NCBI RefSeq assembly: GCF_045062745.1
Contig: NZ_JBJGED010000017.1
Location: 99,070 to 163,069, forward strand
DNA length: 64,000 bases
Direction of reading: 5' to 3'
Source of the DNA: Paenibacillus_AA sp045062745
Lineage (GTDB): Bacteria; Bacillota; Bacilli; Paenibacillales; NBRC-103111
Shown: piece by piece, positions 34,139 through 41,563 of the stretch
Position numbering within the stretch: position 1 is the stretch's first letter
Layout of the letters: every line of letters begins with the position of its first letter
The notes under the pieces: generated by a model
What the model saw: the letters and a program-made list of their open reading frames with translations, nothing else
Databases searched by the model: none
What the model was told of the DNA's origin: nothing
Translations under genes and position numbers: made by a program

Positions 34139-34176
34139 AAGAGCCCTCCGCTTCGGGATGAAGCGCGAGGGCTCTT
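34139..34176. terminator. Terminator hairpin between nanE and potassium channel gene
   Basis: AAGAGCCCTC pairs with GAGGGCTCTT (10 bp), with an inner CGCTTC/GAAGCG helix. It lies between convergent genes. The plus-strand tail is TGGG, so termination efficiency is uncertain. Confidence 0.65.
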
Positions 34177-34180
34177 TGGG

Positions 34181-35227
34181 CTAGGCGGACCCTGAAGAAT
34201 CACGTGTCAGGGTGCGATACGTCTCCCGGCTGCAGATGACGAACAGCCGGGCGTTCGGCGGGATCGGCTCCTCCATCCGTCGGTTGATTGCCAGGTCGGT
34301 CCCGTCGGAGATGAGTGTAGCCCCCTGATTCAACAGATCGAGGAACGCGTCCCGGAACGTCACCCAGCTCTCGCGTTTCGCCACCTCATACAAATCCTCG
34401 CCGTCCTGATGGGTGAGCAGCTGGGACAACAGCTTCGTCGTGCCAGGGTGGAACGCCGCGCGTACGGCCAGCTGGGAAACCGTATCGTTGCTCAGAATGA
34501 ATTCGTTGATTTGCACGTGCTCGAAGTTCGGCAAGTTTTCGCGATCCTTGATCTCCGCGATCGTGTGGACATGGCTGTAGCCCCGCTCGATGGCGGTGGC
34601 GACCAGCAGCGTCTTGCCGTCGATGAAGGACGAATCGCGCACTACGTTCTGATAGCGCGTCACCTCGTCGGCGAAGATCATCACAGCCCGCGCGCGGGAC
34701 AGATTGGCCAGCTCGAGCGTCTGATGATGGACCGGATTGCCTTGAATGTAATGGACGCGCTCATGCTGGATCGGCGTTTTCTCGAGCGTGTCGATCAATA
34801 CGATGTCCGTTTGGGCGTCGGTATTGAGAATTTCCTGGATGGCCAGCTCCGCATTTTTGCTCCAATCGATGATGACCACATGTTGCTCGCCGGTGTATCG
34901 CAGCTTCCCCTCCTCCTTTCTCCGTTGATAGAAGAATAAAGCCTCGACCACTTTACTGATCGTAATGGAGATGAGCCCGATGCCGAAGATGTAGACCACG
35001 ATGCCTAAGCATTTGCCGGGCACCGTATGCGGATAGAAATCCCCATACCCGACGGTCGTGACGGTGGTCATGACCCACCAGAAGCCGTTGAAATACGTGC
35101 CGAACACGTCCGGCTCCAACGCATAGGCGAGCCCCGAGGTGAGCAGGATGAAGAGCACGGACACTAGAATGACGGACCGGTTGTTCATATGGACGATCCG
35201 GAGGAACAGCCTGGTTAACAGCAGCAT
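34181..35227 (-). CDS. Two-transmembrane potassium channel with RCK/TrkA-N domain (YugO-like)
   Basis: 348 residues: helix near 16-36, pore loop with the selectivity filter TVGYGD (residues 58-63), second helix near 75-100, then a cytoplasmic RCK/TrkA-N-type regulatory domain from about residue 107. The first strand reads HVVIIDWSKNAE rather than a canonical GxGxxG dinucleotide loop, so ligand binding may differ from NAD-type RCK domains, as in YugO-type channels. The ATG has AAGGAGA upstream; the 12 codons before it are not needed. Likely K+ efflux or membrane-potential control. Monocistronic. Confidence 0.92.
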   Translation of the reverse strand: MLLLTRLFLRIVHMNNRSVILVSVLFILLTSGLAYALEPDVFGTYFNGFWWVMTTVTTVGYGDFYPHTVPGKCLGIVVYIFGIGLISITISKVVEALFFYQRRKEEGKLRYTGEQHVVIIDWSKNAELAIQEILNTDAQTDIVLIDTLEKTPIQHERVHYIQGNPVHHQTLELANLSRARAVMIFADEVTRYQNVVRDSSFIDGKTLLVATAIERGYSHVHTIAEIKDRENLPNFEHVQINEFILSNDTVSQLAVRAAFHPGTTKLLSQLLTHQDGEDLYEVAKRESWVTFRDAFLDLLNQGATLISDGTDLAINRRMEEPIPPNARLFVICSRETYRTLTRDSSGSA

Positions 35228-35352
35228 GGAACCTCTCCTTTCCCGGTTCCCGGAAACGCTCATCCGCTTCCTATAATTGTCACATGCCGTATCGGTCTCA
35301 TCTTATCACAGAAGCAAGCGGATGTGGGAAAGGTTTCGTTGGTGGCTAGTAC

Positions 35353-35540
35353 AAGAGGGAAAACCTCCCTCTCATTCAGACGAATCACCGTAATCTACTC
35401 GCAAAAGAGGGAAACCTCCCTCTCTTGAGGCGAATGGTTCGAGTTTTCAGCCCATTTCCTTCAAAAATGAGGGAGGTTTTCCCCTTCATTATGCTATTCC
35501 GCCGCCCTGACTCGAAAAGAGGAGGGGGTTTTCCCTCTCG
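35353..35540. repeat. Cluster of four palindromic repeats, two per orientation
   Basis: Four copies of a roughly 20-base element centred on GAGGGAAAACCTCCCTC: 35353-35373 and 35405-35425 in one orientation, 35467-35489 and 35515-35540 reverse-complemented. Each is internally near-palindromic (GAGGG...CCCTC). Copies are spaced about 50-60 bases apart, and the first two also share a downstream (A/G)(G/C)GCGAAT-like segment. The stretch between the channel and ROK genes (35228-35559) holds no gene. The head-to-head layout resembles REP/REPIN-type dispersed elements; the downstream pair could also end the ROK transcript. Confidence 0.7.
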
Positions 35541-35559
35541 CGTGACGTGGCCCCCGGCG

Positions 35560-36510
35560 TCAGCAGCCGCCATCCTGCAGCCGCTGCCACGCCAGCCGCG
35601 CGGCGCCGGCGAACCCGGCGTGCTCGCCGAGCGCGGCCGGCACGATCGCCATGCCGTCGTAGGCCGGCATGACCTGCCGCGAGACGTTCGAGCGAATGCG
35701 CTCGAACAGGAACTCCCCCTGCTGCGTCACCGCGCCGCCGATCACGAACGCTTGCGGGTTCAGCGCGTGCGTCAGGTTGGTCAGGCCGAGCGCCACATAT
35801 TCCGCGTAGCGGTCGATGACCGCCAGCGCGTGGGCGTGGCCGTCCCGCGCCCACTCGAACAGCGTCTTGGCCGAATGGCCGATCGCCGCAGGCTGGATCC
35901 CGCCCTCTTCGGCGAGCCGCATGAGGCCGGTCACGGAGGCGTACTGCTCCCAGCAGCCGGTCAGGCCGCAGTTGCAGGGAGCGCCCCCGTGCTGCAGGAC
36001 CATGTGGCCGAAGCCACCGCCGTAGCCGTCGCGCCCATAGTACGGGCGCCCGTCGAGAACGAGGCAGCCGCCGACGCCGGTGCCGAGCGTGATGCAGACG
36101 AACGTGTCCCACTCGCGTCCGGCGCCGATCCAGGCTTCGCCCATGGCGAACGCATGGGCGTCGTTGGCGAGCGCCACCGGCAGGCCGGTGTGGCGCTCCA
36201 TCTCTTGGCGCAGCGGGACGCCGGTCCAACCCGGGAGGTTGGACGTGGCGTAGCCGATGCGCCCTTCGCGGGCGTGCACGTAGCCCGCGGTGCCGACGCC
36301 GAGCGCGACCGGCGTCCAGCCGCGCGCCTCGGCCCGCTCGCGCAGCTGCGCCGCGAGGGCGTACAGCTTCGACAGCAGCGTGTCGCGGCTGCCGGAGCGG
36401 GCTTCCGTCGGCACGGTCAGCGTGTCGAGAATGCGACCGGTCTCGTCGACGAGCCCCGACTTGATGTTCGTGCCTCCGATATCGATCCCCAGAATGACGT
36501 TGTCGCTCAC
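35560..36510 (-). CDS. ROK-family sugar kinase
   Basis: 316 residues without an N-terminal helix-turn-helix, so a kinase rather than a ROK repressor. ATP-binding loop DIGGTNIK starts at Asp10, catalytic-base region ANDAHA (Asp117), phosphate motif TLGTGVGG and the ROK zinc site formed by His169, Cys179, Cys181 and Cys186 (GFGHMVLQHGGAPCNCGLTGC). The start is a GTG with AGGAAGAG upstream. It is the third gene of the murQ operon, so the substrate is probably MurNAc, GlcNAc, ManNAc or glucose; ROK members cover all but the first with certainty. Given the context, an amino-sugar kinase is most likely. Confidence 0.9.
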   Translation of the reverse strand: MSDNVILGIDIGGTNIKSGLVDETGRILDTLTVPTEARSGSRDTLLSKLYALAAQLRERAEARGWTPVALGVGTAGYVHAREGRIGYATSNLPGWTGVPLRQEMERHTGLPVALANDAHAFAMGEAWIGAGREWDTFVCITLGTGVGGCLVLDGRPYYGRDGYGGGFGHMVLQHGGAPCNCGLTGCWEQYASVTGLMRLAEEGGIQPAAIGHSAKTLFEWARDGHAHALAVIDRYAEYVALGLTNLTHALNPQAFVIGGAVTQQGEFLFERIRSNVSRQVMPAYDGMAIVPAALGEHAGFAGAARLAWQRLQDGGC

Positions 36511-36555
36511 GAAGCGCTCTTCCTTTCTTATCGAGTCCTAATAAGTCCTAATCGT

Positions 36556-37497
36556 TCAGAGCAGCCCCTCACGGCGCATCCAGCCGGTATAGTCCGTATA
36601 CAGCTGCGTGGACGAGGCATCCCCAGCGTGAACCGGGCTGCCAGGCTTGTTCATCATGCCCAGGTACTGGTAGCACAACACCTTGTCCACGTACTTCGAC
36701 ACGATGGACAACTGCTGCTGAATACGCTCGAAGGCGCCGGGATAGAGCACCTTGCCCTCGAAACGGAACACCTCCACGTCGGCCCACAGCGGTTTGCCGG
36801 CCCGCTCGTGGATTTCTCGCAGGCGTGCGTATGTGGCATCGACCGCTTCAAAGGTGGTGCGGTTCACCCCGATCTCGTCCTGGTACGCGATATAATCGAC
36901 CTCCAGCGATCGAATCTGGTCGACGAACTGCTGGTCCGCGACGACTGAGCGTGTCCCGTAAGGCGCGATCAGCACCTGAGAAGGCCCGAGCCGACGGCAG
37001 AAGTCCGCCAATTCATTCGCATAGCGAATGTAGTTGTCCGGGAAATACGTATGGATCGCCGCCTCGACCGGGAAGTACCATCCGGCAAAGGAAGGGTGAT
37101 GCCCGTATCGGGCCGACAGCTCCCGCGCCACGTCGAACCGCAGCGTAGAACCGTCTCCGTCGGTCGAGAGACTGCCCATAATCGGAGTCGTAAAGAACCC
37201 TAGCCCGAGGAAGAGCCGCATCCCCAGCCGGTCGCCGGCCTGCAGGACAGCCTCGAGCGGATCGGGGCAAACCGTATCCCACCGCCACGGCATCACCTCG
37301 GACGGATAGAACGCTTTGCCGTGCAGCGCCACGCTGAGCAGAACGAGCGTATCGAGTCCGGCCTCGGCCATCTCGGCCAGCTTCAGGCTCCAATCGTCGG
37401 CAGTGAACCGCTGCGTTATCGAGTTCCATGTATCGCCTTCGTACGGATTGCAATGATAAAAGTCAAACCAGGAGCCGCTAATACGCTGTAACCCCAT
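36556..37497 (-). CDS. DUF4434-type TIM-barrel protein, probable glycoside hydrolase
   Basis: 313 residues beginning MGLQRISGSWFDFYHCN. The ATG has GGAGGAGG eight bases upstream; the seven codons before it overlap that signal. The GSWFDFYH opening, the FAGWYFPVEAA segment (candidate catalytic Glu), the LIAPYGTRSVV strand and the DYIAYQDEIGV segment match the DUF4434 (PF14488) pattern, related to GH-A-like TIM barrels. There is no signal peptide, so it acts in the cytoplasm. It lies 25 bases after murQ and 45 before the ROK kinase. A role in cleaving imported muropeptide-derived or amino-sugar disaccharides fits the operon but is unproven. Confidence 0.8.
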   Translation of the reverse strand: MGLQRISGSWFDFYHCNPYEGDTWNSITQRFTADDWSLKLAEMAEAGLDTLVLLSVALHGKAFYPSEVMPWRWDTVCPDPLEAVLQAGDRLGMRLFLGLGFFTTPIMGSLSTDGDGSTLRFDVARELSARYGHHPSFAGWYFPVEAAIHTYFPDNYIRYANELADFCRRLGPSQVLIAPYGTRSVVADQQFVDQIRSLEVDYIAYQDEIGVNRTTFEAVDATYARLREIHERAGKPLWADVEVFRFEGKVLYPGAFERIQQQLSIVSKYVDKVLCYQYLGMMNKPGSPVHAGDASSTQLYTDYTGWMRREGLL

Positions 37498-37522
37498 TCT
37501 CTTCGCCTCCTCCACCATCCTG

Positions 37523-38443
37523 CTAAGCTTCCCGTCCGGCGAGCCGCAGCGCTAACCGTACGACGCCGCCCGCCTCCTCCAGCAGGCGGTGCGCCTCGGC
37601 GGCCTCCACATCGGCCAGCAGCATGACGATGCTGGCCTTGACGTGGTCGCCGGCCTGCGTCATCGCCCGCTCCACCGCGGCGTCGTCCGCCCCGGTGGCC
37701 ATGCTGACGATGCGGCTCGCCCGCACCCGCAGCTTGCCATTGCTCGGCTCCATGTCGACCATGAGGTTGCTGTAGGCTTTGCCGAGCTTCACCATCGTGA
37801 CCGTGCTGAGCATGTTCAGCACGAGCTTCTGCGCCGTGCCCGCCTTGAGCCGGGTCGAGCCGGTCAGCGCCTCCGGGCCGACCGGCACCTCGATCGCCAG
37901 CGCGGCGGCCTTCCCGATGGCCGAGCCGCGCGTGCAGGCGAGCGCGATCGTCGCGGCACCGACGGACGCCGCGTACTGCAGCGCGCCGACGACGTACGGC
38001 GTGCGCCCGCTGGCGGCGATGCCGACGACGACGTCGGCCGCCGTGAGCCCGCGCTGCCGCAGCTCGTCCGCGCCCAGGGCGGGATCGTCCTCCGCCGATT
38101 CATCGGCGCGATCCCGCGCGACGCCGCCGGCGACGAGCGCCTGCACGAGCTCGGGCGGCGTCCCGAACGTCGGCGGGCACTCGTAGGCGTCGAGCATGCC
38201 GAGCCGCCCGCTCGTGCCCGCGCCGACGTAGAACAGCCGGCCGCCGTTACGCAGGGCGTCGGCGATACGGTCGACCGCCGTCGCGATCGTCGGGAGCTGC
38301 GCCGCCACTGCGGCCGGGACAAGCGTATCCTCCGCGTTCATCATCGCAAGCATCTCCAGCGTGGACCGGTTGTCGAACTCCTCGGTCCGCGGATTGCGCT
38401 GCTCGGTATCCAACTGACGCAGCGCCTCGAACTCGTGGGCCAT
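37523..38443 (-). CDS. murQ: N-acetylmuramic acid 6-phosphate etherase
   Basis: 306 residues with a SIS (sugar isomerase) domain. It removes the lactyl ether from MurNAc-6-P to give GlcNAc-6-P and D-lactate in peptidoglycan recycling. Visible motifs: FYVGAGTSGRLG (residues 71-82), AYECPPTF with Glu88, and ESAEDD (115-120) containing the second catalytic acid Glu118. GGAGGAGG precedes the ATG. It is first in the operon with DUF4434 and the ROK kinase. Neither murP (PTS) nor murR is adjacent, so MurNAc-6-P must arise another way, perhaps through a kinase. Confidence 0.95.
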   Translation of the reverse strand: MAHEFEALRQLDTEQRNPRTEEFDNRSTLEMLAMMNAEDTLVPAAVAAQLPTIATAVDRIADALRNGGRLFYVGAGTSGRLGMLDAYECPPTFGTPPELVQALVAGGVARDRADESAEDDPALGADELRQRGLTAADVVVGIAASGRTPYVVGALQYAASVGAATIALACTRGSAIGKAAALAIEVPVGPEALTGSTRLKAGTAQKLVLNMLSTVTMVKLGKAYSNLMVDMEPSNGKLRVRASRIVSMATGADDAAVERAMTQAGDHVKASIVMLLADVEAAEAHRLLEEAGGVVRLALRLAGREA

Positions 38444-38517
38444 TTGACAAGCCTCCTCCAGTTTTATATCTATTTTCGGAATTTATCTCCCGTTCAACAC
38501 ACAAAAAAGGAGCACTA

Positions 38518-38551
38518 CTCCATTATAGGAGCTGCCCCCTGTTCCTGTAAA
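38518..38551 (-). promoter_or_regulatory. Promoter of the murQ operon with overlapping palindrome
   Basis: On the minus strand: TTTACA (38546-38551), 18-base spacer, perfect TATAAT (38522-38527). The -10 is the centre of the palindrome CTCCTATAATGGAG, a plausible operator. The leader to the murQ ATG is about 70 bases. Confidence 0.6.
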
Positions 38552-38604
38552 CCCTGTAAACCCTGTATCCTCTAGATTCCGCCGTATTCACCGCCTCATA
38601 ATCC

Positions 38605-39552
38605 CTATGGCCCGGACATCCCGCCGCCTGCTTCCGATCCGGCTGCCGTTCCGGAAGCCGGTTTGGCCGACAGCCTCGCGGCCCGCTGCATCGACCGTAC
38701 CGTCTGCACCGTGGCCAGCAAGACGCCGCCGATAATGAGCAGCGAGCCGATGAGCTGCGTGCCGGTAACCGGCTTGTTCAGAATCCAATACCCCAGAACC
38801 ATCGCCACGAACGGCTGCAGATTGAGGAAGATCGAGGCCTTCCCCGCCCCTACCCGCTGCATCTCCCGGTTCCAGACGAGGCCGCACACCACCTGCATGA
38901 TGAGCGCGCACCCGATGAGCAGCCCCCACGCCCACAGCTCCGTGCTCATCCGAGACACGTCCTCCCGAATGAGGGCGACCGGCAATAACAAGCCCGAGCC
39001 CAATACGGTCGCGTAGGACGTGGCGAAGAACGGATCGCGGAACTCCGTCAGCTTGCGAGTCAAGATCATCGAGACGGCGAAGGACATCATCGCTGCGGCC
39101 ATAAGCAGCTCGCCCTTGGAGAAGGAGCCCCCGCCTCCCGCGGACCCGACTACGAAGAAAACGCCCGTCACCGCCACCACCGAGCCGAACGCCATCCGGA
39201 CGGTCATCCGCTCCTTCAGGAAGACGGCGGCGAGCAAGCTAACCGCAATCGGCGACATCGCTGTAATCAGCGCCGATACGGTCGGGTCGGCATATTGCAG
39301 TCCGATGTAGAAGGAAGACTGATTCACCATGGTTAGCAAGGCTAAGGGGACGAGCAGCATCCAATCTCGCCTGTTCGGCTTCACAATCCGGCCCGTGGAC
39401 CAAGCGAATACGATATAAAACGTACACGTGACCGACAGCCGGGCGATCGCGAGCAGCATGGGCGGAAACTGTTCCACCAGAATCGCCCCGAAGACGAAAT
39501 TGCTCCCCCAGACGGTGACACAAAACACTAACCAAGCGTATGATCGCAGCAT
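38605..39552 (-). CDS. DMT-superfamily (EamA) transporter
   Basis: 315 residues with ten predicted membrane helices arranged as two EamA repeats (YAWLVFCVTVWGSNFVFG at the start; KGELLMAAAMMSFAVSMILT opening the second). The ATG has GAAGGA eight bases upstream; the earlier ATG pair has no signal. Members export amino acids, nucleosides or metabolites across the membrane; the substrate cannot be told. The C-terminal 30 residues are hydrophilic and Gly/Ala-rich. It stands alone upstream of nothing obvious and is transcribed toward the murQ operon. Confidence 0.9.
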   Translation of the reverse strand: MLRSYAWLVFCVTVWGSNFVFGAILVEQFPPMLLAIARLSVTCTFYIVFAWSTGRIVKPNRRDWMLLVPLALLTMVNQSSFYIGLQYADPTVSALITAMSPIAVSLLAAVFLKERMTVRMAFGSVVAVTGVFFVVGSAGGGGSFSKGELLMAAAMMSFAVSMILTRKLTEFRDPFFATSYATVLGSGLLLPVALIREDVSRMSTELWAWGLLIGCALIMQVVCGLVWNREMQRVGAGKASIFLNLQPFVAMVLGYWILNKPVTGTQLIGSLLIIGGVLLATVQTVRSMQRAARLSAKPASGTAAGSEAGGGMSGP

Positions 39553-39742
39553 GCCACAGTTCCTTCTTCCAGCGCCTACTTGTTCTTCCTCCATCATACT
39601 GGCAAGACCGGCTTCTGGCGAAAAGTCTATGGCCCTTCAATCGGCCGTATCCCGCGCGGAAAGCGGCTTTCCCGCCGCCTTCCTCGATTCTGCATACATT
39701 TGCGCGGACAGTTGGTGTGCTTGTCGCTAATACGTCTCTTGA

Positions 39743-41404
39743 TTAGGCAAACCGGAATCCGCGAATAGCCACTACTCCGCAACGAGGGATCGTATCCCCT
39801 GGGCGGTGAGGCCACAGGCTGGTCGGCTTGGCCAAGTCGGTCGTGTTCTCTCCCGGATGCTGCACGGACAAGAACAAGGTCCGCTCATCCGGAGTGAACC
39901 AAGGGCCGGTCAACTCGGCATCCTTGGGCGCGGAAGCGAATTGCAGCGCCTTGCCCTTGCTCGGTCCGGACGTCGGCACGACGAACAACCCGTTGTTCAG
40001 GAAGGTCCGGTACACACCCTTGCCGATCCCGCTTCCCGTAATATCGGTGACAATCCACAGGTTGCCGTTGCTGTCGAAGATCAAGTTGTCGGGCGAGCTG
40101 AAGCCGCTTTGCCGTCCGCCGGCGGCGAAAATTTCGAAGTCGAATTCTATTGCCCCCAGGTCGCCGTCCTTTTCGAAAATTCTGGTGATGTGCCCGTGGA
40201 TGTTGCCGTGGTTGTCGTTGTTCGTGTGGGAGATGAATACCGTGTTGTCGAACGGCGAGATCTCGATGTCTTCCGGCCGGTCGGTCGGTGTCCCGCCCAG
40301 GATCATAGCCGCCTCATGGCAATTCGTCACGACACCGCCCTGATCCTTGAACTTGTCCAGCCAGTCCGACTTCGTTCCCTTTAACGAGGCCGGCAAGCTG
40401 AATTTCTCGTCCTTCAGCTTCGCTTGCACCGCCTCCGCCGTCATCGGGATCCAGGTCCCTTTTTTCAAATCGGCGACATACAGGGTACCTTCCTCCAGCA
40501 GCTTCGCGTTGTCCCGGCCCAGCAACGGGTCATACTTGCCCTTGCTCACAAACTTGTAGATGCAGGCATCCTTCTTGTCATCGCCTTCATAGACGACAAT
40601 GTGTCCTTCCTTCGTCAGTCCCATCGCCGTATTCTCGTGATTGAACCGACCGAGGGCGGTATGTTTTTTCAAGTAGCTGCCGTCGAACGGATCGACCTCG
40701 ATGACCCACCCGTAGTGTGTCGGATTCAATCCGGCCGCCGCGGCCGTCTCGCTGAAGTTCTCTTCGCAGGACAGTACCGTGTTCCAGAGCGTCATGCCGC
40801 CGGAGCAGTTCGCGAAGGTACCCCGGGCGCTCATCGCATACGCAGTCGCCTCCGCGCCTCGGGCCGGACCCGTGATGTCGAAATCGGAGAAGCCGTTGAT
40901 TCGGCGGGCATGCAAAGAGGACTTGTCCACTTTCCAGACACCTTCCTCGTCTTGGAAGATCTCGATGACCGAAGCTCCCTGGTTGTACAGCATCTTGCCC
41001 ACTTGCTCCTTCGACCACTTGCCGCCCTCTTGCTTGCCCAGCACGAACAGGTTCGTCGCTTCATGATTGGTGAACAAGAGCCCGCGCGTAGCCGAGCCGT
41101 CGATCGGGAAGAAGCAGTTGAAGTCGGCGTTATGGCCGAACGTATCCCCCGCCATATTGATCACGTCGCCGTAGGCGGCGACCACGTCGTACTGGAAGCC
41201 GGCCGGAATGATCAATTCGTCCGCCGAGGATGCCATAATCGGGTCGAAATGGCCGCTCACCCGATTCGTCTTGAACCCGAACAGATGGTCTGCCGCCGCT
41301 TCCGCCTTGTCGCTGACGAGCATGCCGAATCCCGCCGATGCGGCCGCCAGCGCCGCCGCCCCTGTCCCCATGTAACTCAAAAACGTTCTCCGATTCATAT
41401 CCAT
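39743..41404 (-). CDS. PhoX-type alkaline phosphatase (DUF839), Tat-exported
   Basis: 553 residues starting with a twin-arginine signal (MDMNRRTFLSYMG, Arg5-Arg6, then an Ala-rich hydrophobic core to about residue 37), so it is exported folded. The rest is a PhoX/DUF839 beta-propeller: LLFTNHEATN, SCEENFSETAAAAG, FNHENTAMGL, the metal-ligand-rich CHEAAMI segment and SSPDNLIFDSNGNLWIVTD. Characterised PhoX enzymes hold Fe(III) and Ca(II) and release phosphate from monoesters, usually under phosphate starvation. GAGGAGGT lies eight bases before the ATG. No Pho box is evident to me in the 160 bases upstream. Confidence 0.92.
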   Translation of the reverse strand: MDMNRRTFLSYMGTGAAALAAASAGFGMLVSDKAEAAADHLFGFKTNRVSGHFDPIMASSADELIIPAGFQYDVVAAYGDVINMAGDTFGHNADFNCFFPIDGSATRGLLFTNHEATNLFVLGKQEGGKWSKEQVGKMLYNQGASVIEIFQDEEGVWKVDKSSLHARRINGFSDFDITGPARGAEATAYAMSARGTFANCSGGMTLWNTVLSCEENFSETAAAAGLNPTHYGWVIEVDPFDGSYLKKHTALGRFNHENTAMGLTKEGHIVVYEGDDKKDACIYKFVSKGKYDPLLGRDNAKLLEEGTLYVADLKKGTWIPMTAEAVQAKLKDEKFSLPASLKGTKSDWLDKFKDQGGVVTNCHEAAMILGGTPTDRPEDIEISPFDNTVFISHTNNDNHGNIHGHITRIFEKDGDLGAIEFDFEIFAAGGRQSGFSSPDNLIFDSNGNLWIVTDITGSGIGKGVYRTFLNNGLFVVPTSGPSKGKALQFASAPKDAELTGPWFTPDERTLFLSVQHPGENTTDLAKPTSLWPHRPGDTIPRCGVVAIRGFRFA

Positions 41405-41521
41405 CCGAAACTACCTCCTCAATAGGGTTGTCCCCAGCGTAACCCGCTCCTTTTAACCTGGTGTTAAGCGGGTATGAAGATTTGGTAAATTTAGGAGGCG
41501 AGTCTTCTCGCTGGCCATGCC

Positions 41522-41546
41522 AAAAAGCCCCGTCGAGTGACGGGGC
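41522..41546 (-). terminator. Terminator of the repeat-protein gene
   Basis: Minus-strand GCCCCGTC/GACGGGGC (8 bp, 4-base loop) followed by TTTTTG, 18 bases past the stop of the repeat-protein gene. A textbook intrinsic terminator. Confidence 0.9.
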
Positions 41547-41563
41547 CCTAATGCTTACTGCTT

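Noticed and set aside
35560..36510. ROK-family repressor (NagC/XylR type)
   Set aside because: There is no N-terminal helix-turn-helix; the protein begins directly with the kinase phosphate loop.
35425..36948. Long plus-strand open frame (about 500 codons) opposite the ROK and DUF4434 genes
   Set aside because: It is antisense to well-supported genes, is rich in Arg/Ala/His as expected for a GC-rich shadow frame, and has no ribosome site or motifs.
38546..38568. Short tandem repeat TGTAAACCC resembling telomeric repeats
   Set aside because: Fewer than three copies, overlapping the murQ -35 region; too short to be more than a local duplication.
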